The translations under genes and the position numbers were made by a program. This document shows, piece by piece, positions 1-5,136 of a DNA stretch of 5,792 nucleotides. Source of the stretch: JAMCRM01 sp041685075 (lineage in GTDB: Bacteria > Acidobacteriota > Terriglobia > Bryobacterales > Bryobacteraceae). Position 1 is the stretch's first letter, and each line of letters starts with the position of its first letter. Where the stretch lies: positions 1 to 5,792 of the forward strand of contig JAWLGN010000329.1 in NCBI GenBank assembly GCA_041685075.1. Direction: 5' to 3'. The notes under the pieces are model-generated. The model searched no databases. It was not told the origin of the DNA and was given only the letters and a program-made list of their open reading frames with translations.

Positions 1-1
1 A

Positions 2-124
2 CCAGATTGTCAAAGATCTGGACGATGCGCCCGAATCTCGGAAGATCTCCAGGCCACCGCCGGCCTCGAAACTTGCCGGATGCTCCGCCCGCAGGACGGC
101 CGCATCCAAAAATCCAAACTTTAA
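2..124 (+). CDS. Possible 3' end of a rightward gene (very uncertain)
   Basis: One plus-strand frame is open from the window edge to a TAA at 122-124. From about position 29 its codons mostly end in G or C, as expected for a gene in this genome, and the residues look protein-like (for example DLQATAGLETC). The first eight or nine codons do not show this bias. A different frame looks better at the very edge. No family is recognised. A small hairpin with a following T-run at 161-182 would fit as its terminator, and it would be convergent with the esterase gene. The minus strand of the same bases is also open in two frames, so the direction is not settled. Confidence 0.15.
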   Translation, partial: PDCQRSGRCARISEDLQATAGLETCRMLRPQDGRIQKSKL

Positions 125-160
125 AAAAAGATCCAAGCAGGAAGGCCGTATTCCGCTCCA

Positions 161-182
161 CCCGGTGGCCCGGGCAGAGTTT
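161..182 (+). terminator. Weak candidate intrinsic terminator
   Basis: CCCGG at 161-165 pairs with CCGGG at 170-174 around a four-base loop. The T-run TTTT at 179-182 begins four bases after the stem. The stem is short and the T-run is modest, so this is only suggestive. It would serve a rightward gene ending at 124, if that gene is real. Overlapping palindromes (158-168 and 168-175) offer alternative foldings. Confidence 0.2.
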
Positions 183-217
183 TGTTACCTATCCTTGTTC
201 TAAAGGCCTGTGATCCA

Positions 218-246
218 TTTATACCACGTGCCGGAATCACGGGCAA
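218..246 (-). promoter_or_regulatory. Candidate sigma70-type promoter facing left
   Basis: On the minus strand the sequence reads TTGCCC (plus positions 241-246), then 17 bases, then TATAAA (218-223). The bases just upstream of the -10 box read TGG, which gives an extended -10 (TGnTATAAA). Agreement with consensus is 4 of 6 for the -35 and 5 of 6 for the -10. Transcription would start near 211 and run toward the left edge. No convincing start codon with a Shine-Dalgarno sequence follows within the window; a GTG at about 158-160 opens a frame that stays open to the edge, but its product is not recognised. AT-rich intergenic DNA yields such matches by chance. Confidence 0.3.
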
Positions 247-346
247 GTCCTTGTGTTTCCACCAACCTGCCCCTTCCAACGATGACCTTCAGAAGTTGGC
301 GACTTCCCCAGAATATCAAACACATTCGGAGGGCGCAAGCCATTTT

Positions 347-369
347 GCAAATTCCTGCGAAAAATTTGC
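347..369. repeat. AT-rich inverted repeat
   Basis: GCAAATT (347-353) and AATTTGC (363-369) form a perfect 7-bp inverted repeat around a 9-base loop. It sits about 60 bp beyond the stop codon of the minus-strand esterase and next to a second inverted repeat at 371-388. It may be part of the 3' end structure of that transcript; a role as a protein-binding site is equally possible. Confidence 0.4.
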
Positions 370-370
370 T

Positions 371-406
371 GCGTGAAAAAACTCACGCTCGGGACCGGCG
401 CGGCCC
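371..406 (-). terminator. Candidate terminator of the esterase transcript
   Basis: Reading leftward from the esterase stop, the transcript first meets a GC-rich element (406-391) that can fold as GGGCCG with CGGUCCC, with one bulged U and a 3-base loop. It then meets a run of six U's (plus 376-381), nine bases after the stem. That U-run is itself the loop of a 6-bp hairpin, GCGTGA (371-376) with TCACGC (383-388), counted on the plus strand. A second U-run follows at about 365-361. This is not a textbook terminator because the U-tract is displaced from the GC stem, but the combination lies 25-60 bp after a stop codon, where a terminator is expected. Confidence 0.35.
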
Positions 407-430
407 TTGCCACATCCAGGCTCCCGGCAG

Positions 431-2506
431 TCACCGGAGTTCGGGATAGCCGTCGATGACGGTGTCCGGTTCGCCGCGCAGCCCAATCCGGATATGAGGG
501 GCGGAATAGACCTCCCGAACCCGCTCGACCAGCAAGGGCGGCCCCATGGGCGAGCGCGCATTCACGATCCACACGGGTCGCGGCGCCACCGCCGCCGCCA
601 GATCCGGAAGATCGTACCGCCCCAGCACGCCCGGCAGCACCACGTCGAAGAGCTGCCGGTGTATGGGAGCGGTGGCGAAAGCGTGGTAGGAGAGCGGCAT
701 ATCCTCGAGCGCCAGGGCCGTGATGCGGGGGTCCAGAAAAGCGGCGTGCAGCATCTCCACCGCGCCCGCGCCTTTGCCGAACCCGACGATGCCCTTGGGC
801 GCGCGGCCCTCCTTTTCCAGCAGGTCCACCCCGGCCGAGATATCCTCGAGGCGCAGTCCCATCAGCGGCCGCCCCACCATCAGGCCCAGCCAGGCCAGCT
901 TCTCCGCCCTCCCGAACCACGCCTCCGAGTAGGCCCGCCACTGGGGCGCGGTTTCGCCGCGGCCGAAAGCATCGATCGCCAGCACCGTGTAGCCCAGTCC
1001 GGCCAGCCGGTCCGGATCGCTCCCCTCGGAGAACGCCCGCGATGCGGGGCCGCCGGTCCAGACGACCGCCTTGCCGTTGCTCCGCTCCGGAATGGCCATG
1101 GCGGCGGGCACGAAGCGCCCCTCGGCATAGCGATAGACCAGCCGCTCGAGCGTGTAGCCCCGGCGCGCGGCCCGGCCGGCGCGTTCCGCCGCCACCGCCG
1201 GCCGCGCGGTTTCGGCACGCGTCGTTTCGAGCACCGCCTTGCGCAGCGCTTCGGGGCCGTGGCGGTCCGGGCGCGGCCACGCTCCGTAGCGACGCAGGTT
1301 AATCGAGCTGGCGGTCTCGCCGCCGAAGGAAGTTGCCAACTGGCCGGTGGGCGTCACGTTGAGCGCCTGTTCGTACTCGGTGCGGATGGGCGGTTCAGGA
1401 GCGGGTCCCGGAGGCCCGTCGGCCAGCCAGCGCTTCATCCAGCCGTAGATGGCCTCCCGGGTGGCCTGCGGCATACCGTGGCCGCCCGGCTCGTGGAACC
1501 ACTCGATACGCTCGGGAGCGCCCAGCAGCGCCCACATCCTGCGCGCTTCCTGGTAGGTCTTGCGCGCGCCGGAGAGCGGAAAGAAGTCCTCGTCGGTGGA
1601 ACAGATCAGGTACGGCTTGGGAGCGAAGGCGGTCACGAAGTCGGCGTGGTCGTAGCCGTTGCGCAGCAGGTCCGGGAACTGCTGCTCGGCATCCTGCGGG
1701 CCGGTATCCGCCTGCAACTGGTCCTCCCACGAGGTGATGTAGCAGGCCGGCGCGGCCACGGCGGCGCGTTCGTCCAGGGCCGCGAGGTACGTGGTGAGGG
1801 TCCCCCCGCCGGAGCAGCCGGTGATGCCGATGCGCCGGGCATCCACTTCGGGCAGCGACTCGAGCACGTCGATGCCGCGCATGCCGTCGAGAATCATCTG
1901 CCGCGCCAGGCTCTCGCCCGCCAGCAGGCTCTGGCTCCCCACCATCTGGTGCTCGGTGGTGGTGCCCCCCACCTTCGAGTCCTCCAACTCCGGGTCATAG
2001 AAGATGCGGCGCTCGCCCTGCCCCGCGGGGTCGTAGGTCAGGACCACGAAACCGTGCTTCACCAGCCCGATCGAAAGCGTCTGGTAAAAGGCCCGGTTCT
2101 TCGCCGCGACGCTGTGGCCGGTGCTGTGGAGCACCGCGGGATAGGGCGGCCGCCCGGTGGTGGGGACGTACAGGTTGGCCGTGACGAACATGCCCGGCTG
2201 GCTTTCGTAAAGCAGCTTCTCCACCCTGTAGCCGTCGCGTTCGAGCCGCCCGGTGCGCCGCAGCGAAAGTCTCCCGCTCTTCTCCGGCAGCCCGCCCATC
2301 ATCTCGAGCAGCCGCTTGCGGAACGCGGCGCGGCGCTCGTCCAATTCCGCGGCGCTGCCGATGCGCGCCACCGCCTCCTTCCGGGCGGCAAGCTGCCGCA
2401 TGGCCATCCCGGTGAGAAACTCCCGCGCCATGGCGCCGGGTTCCTGCGCCCACGGCACCTGCGCCGCCGCCAGCAGGAGCGGCAGTACAATCCACGTCCC
2501 CTTCAT
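431..2506 (-). CDS. Exported acetylxylan-esterase-like alpha/beta-hydrolase with a second, degenerate hydrolase half
   Basis: This is a predicted secreted serine hydrolase of 691 residues, related to the acetylxylan esterase / cephalosporin-C deacetylase and dienelactone-hydrolase-like families, which cleave acyl esters. The N-terminus (MKGTW then a leucine/alanine core to about residue 21) is a Sec-type signal peptide. The first hydrolase domain spans about residues 90-365. It shows LHSTGHS near 126-132, DPAGQGER near 159-166, the nucleophile elbow GCSGG with Ser232, a STDEDFFP acid motif (Asp305 or Asp307) and GGHGM with His343. The second half (about 440-691) repeats the fold: IDAFGRGET matches DPAGQGER, and GFGKG replaces GxSxG, so the Ser position is Gly577. 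The acid and His positions are also lost. Single-domain relatives are roughly half this length. The start at 2506 directly precedes the signal peptide and has GAGG three bases upstream; an in-frame ATG at 2515 is the alternative. The gene is divergent from the operon at 2579. The true substrate is unknown. Confidence 0.88.
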   Translation of the reverse strand: MKGTWIVLPLLLAAAQVPWAQEPGAMAREFLTGMAMRQLAARKEAVARIGSAAELDERRAAFRKRLLEMMGGLPEKSGRLSLRRTGRLERDGYRVEKLLYESQPGMFVTANLYVPTTGRPPYPAVLHSTGHSVAAKNRAFYQTLSIGLVKHGFVVLTYDPAGQGERRIFYDPELEDSKVGGTTTEHQMVGSQSLLAGESLARQMILDGMRGIDVLESLPEVDARRIGITGCSGGGTLTTYLAALDERAAVAAPACYITSWEDQLQADTGPQDAEQQFPDLLRNGYDHADFVTAFAPKPYLICSTDEDFFPLSGARKTYQEARRMWALLGAPERIEWFHEPGGHGMPQATREAIYGWMKRWLADGPPGPAPEPPIRTEYEQALNVTPTGQLATSFGGETASSINLRRYGAWPRPDRHGPEALRKAVLETTRAETARPAVAAERAGRAARRGYTLERLVYRYAEGRFVPAAMAIPERSNGKAVVWTGGPASRAFSEGSDPDRLAGLGYTVLAIDAFGRGETAPQWRAYSEAWFGRAEKLAWLGLMVGRPLMGLRLEDISAGVDLLEKEGRAPKGIVGFGKGAGAVEMLHAAFLDPRITALALEDMPLSYHAFATAPIHRQLFDVVLPGVLGRYDLPDLAAAVAPRPVWIVNARSPMGPPLLVERVREVYSAPHIRIGLRGEPDTVIDGYPELR

Positions 2507-2532
2507 GGGCCTCATTCTACACCCCGAGCCGG

Positions 2533-2561
2533 TAGACACCCGCCGGCCGGCGTTGTACACT
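2533..2561 (+). promoter_or_regulatory. Sigma70-type promoter of the rightward operon
   Basis: The -35 box TAGACA (2533-2538) matches TTGACA at 5 of 6 positions, the spacer is exactly 17 bp, and the -10 box TACACT (2556-2561) matches TATAAT at 4 of 6. Transcription would begin near 2568, leaving a leader of about 11 bases that holds the GGAG at 2572-2575 ahead of the ATG at 2579. Spacing and position both fit a genuine promoter for the deacetylase gene and the two genes behind it. No start site has been measured. Confidence 0.55.
2541..2552. repeat. 12-bp perfect palindrome in the promoter spacer
   Basis: CGCCGGCCGGCG reads the same on both strands. It lies wholly between the -35 and -10 boxes of the rightward promoter, where a bound dimeric regulator would affect RNA polymerase. 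Palindromes made only of C and G are fairly common in GC-rich DNA, so the position is more telling than the sequence. Confidence 0.4.
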
Positions 2562-2575
2562 CTCCAGAACTGGAG
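2562..2575. repeat. Dyad over the transcription start and ribosome-binding site
   Basis: CTCCAG (2562-2567) and CTGGAG (2570-2575) form a perfect 6-bp inverted repeat around AA. It begins directly after the -10 box, covers the predicted start of transcription and includes the GGAG used as ribosome-binding site. It could be an operator half-site pair. A start near 2568 would leave only the right arm in the RNA, so an RNA hairpin is less likely than a DNA site. Confidence 0.4.
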
Positions 2576-2578
2576 CGT

Positions 2579-3793
2579 ATGAAGGCACTTACTTTTCTTG
2601 CCCTCTGCGCCTCCCTGCTGGCACAGAGCGACTACGATCTGCTGCTACGGGGCGGGCACGTCATTGACCCCAAGAACAACATCAGCGCTGTCCGGGACGT
2701 GGCCGTACGCGACGGCAAGGTAGCGGCCGTAGCGCCGCGCATCGACCCCGCCCGCGCGGCCAAAGTCGTGGACGCCACCGGGCTCTACGTCACTCCCGGC
2801 CTGGTGGACATCCACGTCCACGTCTGCGCCGTCACCGGGGAACGCGGCTCCTACTGCGGCGAAAACAGCGTCGTCCCCGACACCGTCGCGCCACGCACCG
2901 GCGTCACCACCGTGGTGGACGCCGGCGGCGCCGGCTGGCGCAACTTCGCCGATTTCAAAAGCCGCATCATCGACCGCTCCCGCACCCGCGTGCTCGCCAT
3001 GCTCAACATCGTGGGCCACGGGATGCGCGGCGGCAGGTGGGAGCAGAACCTCGACGACATGGACCCGGAGGCCACCGCACGCGTTGCCATGGCCCACCGC
3101 GAGCACATCGTGGGAATCAAGTCCGCTCACTACAGCGGTCCCGAGTGGGCGCCGGTGGAGCGCAGCGTGGAAGCCGGCAAGATCGCGGGCCTCCCGGTGA
3201 TGGTCGACTTCGGCTCCAACTCTCCCAAGCGTCCCATCGAAGAACTGCTCACCCGCAAGCTCCGCCCGGGCGACATTTACACCCATGTCTACTCCGGCCT
3301 ACGGCGCGAACTGCTGCAAGACGGGCGTCCCAACCCCGGCCTCATCGAGGCCCGCAAGCGCGGCGTCATCCTCGACGTGGGCCACGGCAACGGCAGCTTC
3401 ATGTGGAACATCGCGGTCCCCCTGATGGAGGCCGGCATCAAGCCGGACAGCATCTCCACAGACCTGCACCTGCGCAGCATGATGTACGCCATGAAGGACA
3501 TGCTCAACGTGATGAGCAAGTTCCTGGCGCTGGGGATGAGCGTTGACGAAGTGATCCGGCTCTCCACCTGGAATCCGGCCAACATCATCCAGCGCCCGGA
3601 CCTGGGTCATCTCTCCCCAGGCGCCCCGGCCGACATCGCGGTGCTGCGCATAGAAACCGGCCGCTTCGGCTTCGCCGACAACCGCGGCAACCGCATGAGC
3701 GGCGACCGCAAGTTCACCTGCGAGCTGACGCTGCGAGAGGGCGAGGTCATCTGGGACCTCAACGCCATCAGCGCCGTCGAGTTCAAGCGCTGA
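2579..3793 (+). CDS. Exported amidohydrolase/deacetylase-family metallohydrolase
   Basis: This 404-residue protein belongs to the amidohydrolase superfamily, close to the EF0837/Atu3266 deacetylase group. Characterised members of that group hydrolyse N-acyl or O-acyl substrates such as acetyl-(R)-mandelate in vitro; the natural substrate here is unknown. An N-terminal strand block (LLLRGGHVIDPKN, about 21-33) and the C-terminal GAPADIAVL stretch (about 348-356) form the usual beta-sandwich around a TIM barrel. Metal ligands can be read in order: HVH (His79, His81), the lysine expected to be carboxylated in GIKSAHYSG (Lys181), THVYSG (His236), DVGHG (His269) and the catalytic Asp295 in STDLH. 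All key residues are present. The first 15-16 residues (MKALTFLALCASLLAQ) look like a Sec signal peptide, pointing to the periplasm. The start is chosen for that peptide and for GGAG three bases upstream; the same frame is open far upstream, but only as antisense to the esterase. It is the first gene of an operon, 15 bp before the next. Confidence 0.9.
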   Translation: MKALTFLALCASLLAQSDYDLLLRGGHVIDPKNNISAVRDVAVRDGKVAAVAPRIDPARAAKVVDATGLYVTPGLVDIHVHVCAVTGERGSYCGENSVVPDTVAPRTGVTTVVDAGGAGWRNFADFKSRIIDRSRTRVLAMLNIVGHGMRGGRWEQNLDDMDPEATARVAMAHREHIVGIKSAHYSGPEWAPVERSVEAGKIAGLPVMVDFGSNSPKRPIEELLTRKLRPGDIYTHVYSGLRRELLQDGRPNPGLIEARKRGVILDVGHGNGSFMWNIAVPLMEAGIKPDSISTDLHLRSMMYAMKDMLNVMSKFLALGMSVDEVIRLSTWNPANIIQRPDLGHLSPGAPADIAVLRIETGRFGFADNRGNRMSGDRKFTCELTLREGEVIWDLNAISAVEFKR

Positions 3794-3808
3794 AGAGGAC
3801 GCATCGCC

Positions 3809-5122
3809 ATGCCGGTCGATTGGAAGCGCGACGTGGTGCTCCGCTGGGAGGATCAGGACGTCGCGCTCGCGCCGCTGCTCCGCGAAGGCGGCATCACCGC
3901 GGTGCTGGCCCGGGAGCCGCGCGAGCCGTTCCGCCACGCCTGCCAGGCTGCGGGCATCCGGGTGGAGCCCACCGACACCCTGGCCATCTCGGATCTGGAG
4001 GGCCTGCGCCGCCCCGGCGCGAAGCCCGGCGCATTCGGCTCCGGCCTGTGGCCCGGGGTAAGCGCCGGGCCCACCGCAGAGGACATCACCGCCGCCAGCG
4101 CCAGCCGCCAACCCTGGCTGGACGCCAACGGCTTCCGCATCCGCTGGCTCGGGGCGCTGGCGCCCGAAATTCACCCGGTGCTGGCCTACCTGCCCGACGC
4201 CGACGCCGGCGTCCAGCCCTCGCGCCTGCTCCCCTACGGCAGCCTGGAGCTGGCGCTGGTGGAGGCCTGGGTGAACGGCGGCAACTACGTCCTGGCCGTC
4301 GAGCCGCGCTACCGCGAGGCCCTGCTCGGCGGCGAGGAGCGCGCGCTGGCCGCCTGGCGCAGCCTGGGCCGCACGGCCCGCTGGCTGCGCCGCCACCAGC
4401 AGCTCTGGGGCAAGCGCATCTTCCCCCACATCACCGCGCTTGCCGATGGCGGCGAGGAGTGCGCCGAACTGCTCAACCTGATGTTCCGCCAGAACGTCTC
4501 CCCCGACGTCTGCGCCGCCGCCGCGCCTCCCGCGCCGGATCCCCAGCGCAGGCTTGAAGTCGTGGCCGCCGGCATTGCCGCGCCGGAACCCGAGGCAGCC
4601 CAACGCATCCTCGCCCACGCCTCCGCCGGTGCGACCGTGGTGGTGGACACCCACGGCGACGGCCCGCCCTGGTGGCGCCGGGACGGCATGAAACTCGTGC
4701 ACGACGAACCCGACCGCGCCACGTATTCCTGCGGCCGCGGCCGGCTGCTGGCTTACAAAGGCGCCATCGAGGACCCCAGCGACTTCGCCCTGGACGTGAT
4801 CGATATCGTCACCCACCAGTGCCGCGCCGTGCGCATCTGGGACGCCTCGAGCGCTATCGCCATCGCCACAGAAGGCGGCGGCGGCAACGCGCGCGCCATC
4901 GTCGTGCTGGTCAATTACAGTCCCAGGGTGGACGAGCCCACACGACGCGGCCGTCCGGCCCGCTTCAATACCCTGGTGCAGGTGGACGGCCGCTACTCGA
5001 GTGCCGCGCTGCTGCGGCCCGAGGATGCCGAACCCCTGACGCTCAAAACCGCGGCCCGCGGCCGCCGCACCGAAGTACTGGTGCCGCGCCTCGGCCGCGT
5101 GGCTGTGCTGTTGCTTGCTTAG
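3809..5122 (+). CDS. Conserved-looking protein of unknown function, possibly glycosidase-related
   Basis: This 437-residue protein is not recognised with confidence. It opens with VLRWEDQDVALAPLL and GGITAVL, a beginning that resembles a barrel strand and helix. Residues about 140-210 are rich in Trp, Arg and Ala (helical: GSLELALVEAWVNGGNY, then TARWLRRHQQLW). LNLMFRQNVSPDV at about 222-234 is followed by a VVAAGIAAPEPEAAQRIL / GATVVVD section (about 251-280) that resembles the glutamine-amidotransferase-like domain of some beta-galactosidases. The end (ARAIVVLVNYSPR at 361-373, VLVPRLGRVAVLLL at 423-436) looks like a C-terminal beta-sandwich. These domain readings are inferences, and no catalytic residues can be assigned. 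There is no signal peptide, and none is possible upstream because the previous gene's stop codon lies in the same frame six codons before the ATG. GAGG lies ten bases before the ATG. It is sandwiched between two exported proteins in one operon. Confidence 0.85.
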   Translation: MPVDWKRDVVLRWEDQDVALAPLLREGGITAVLAREPREPFRHACQAAGIRVEPTDTLAISDLEGLRRPGAKPGAFGSGLWPGVSAGPTAEDITAASASRQPWLDANGFRIRWLGALAPEIHPVLAYLPDADAGVQPSRLLPYGSLELALVEAWVNGGNYVLAVEPRYREALLGGEERALAAWRSLGRTARWLRRHQQLWGKRIFPHITALADGGEECAELLNLMFRQNVSPDVCAAAAPPAPDPQRRLEVVAAGIAAPEPEAAQRILAHASAGATVVVDTHGDGPPWWRRDGMKLVHDEPDRATYSCGRGRLLAYKGAIEDPSDFALDVIDIVTHQCRAVRIWDASSAIAIATEGGGGNARAIVVLVNYSPRVDEPTRRGRPARFNTLVQVDGRYSSAALLRPEDAEPLTLKTAARGRRTEVLVPRLGRVAVLLLA

Positions 5123-5136
5123 ACCCGGAGGAAAAC

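Larger units (their letters stand above)
1..430. other. Mostly non-coding left flank
   Basis: This stretch holds no gene that can be named. Base composition falls noticeably from about position 105 to 390, with A-runs such as the seven A's near 123-129, in contrast to the GC-rich genes to the right. That is typical of intergenic DNA. Short open frames cross it on both strands, but none has a good start signal together with a recognisable product. What can be seen is a possible gene end at 122-124, a small GC hairpin followed by four T's at 161-182, a leftward promoter-like pair at 218-246 and several inverted repeats at 347-406. These are described separately. Confidence 0.6.
2507..2578. promoter_or_regulatory. 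Shared divergent control region
   Basis: These 72 bp separate the esterase start from the start of the rightward operon and must hold the control signals for both. The rightward promoter is clear (2533-2561). The leftward one is weak. A TAGAAT box on the minus strand (2514-2519) would start transcription almost at the ATG at 2506, giving a nearly leaderless message, and a TACAAC box (2552-2557) would give a leader of about 40 bases. Neither has a good -35. Two perfect palindromes lie inside, described separately. The two genes cannot be transcribed independently of proteins bound here, so coordinated control is plausible. Confidence 0.6.

Noticed and set aside
15..59. Two AGATCT-containing repeats near the left edge as a repeat array.
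   Set aside because: Only two short copies are present, the similarity barely exceeds the palindromic core, and there is no regular spacing.
7..213. Short plus-strand open frame from a TTG start.
   Set aside because: It has no Shine-Dalgarno sequence, crosses the AT-rich intergenic part and reads as a Pro/Arg-rich sequence with no coding-like third-position bias.
225..230. CACGTG palindrome as a regulator site.
   Set aside because: A single 6-bp palindrome is expected by chance, and no partner site or nearby gene start supports it.
407..2578. Very long plus-strand open frame running into the deacetylase gene (a potential protein of over 1100 residues).
   Set aside because: Up to 2578 it is the antisense of the esterase gene, whose minus-strand product has a signal peptide and catalytic motifs. 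The antisense translation is full of Arg, Pro, Gly and His and has no recognisable domain. Stop-free antisense frames are expected in GC-rich genes. Only the part from 2579 is real.
2579..2624. Lipoprotein signal at Cys10 of the deacetylase.
   Set aside because: The residues before the cysteine are Leu-Ala-Leu. The lipobox requires a small residue (Gly, Ala or Ser) directly before Cys, so a normal Sec signal peptide fits better.
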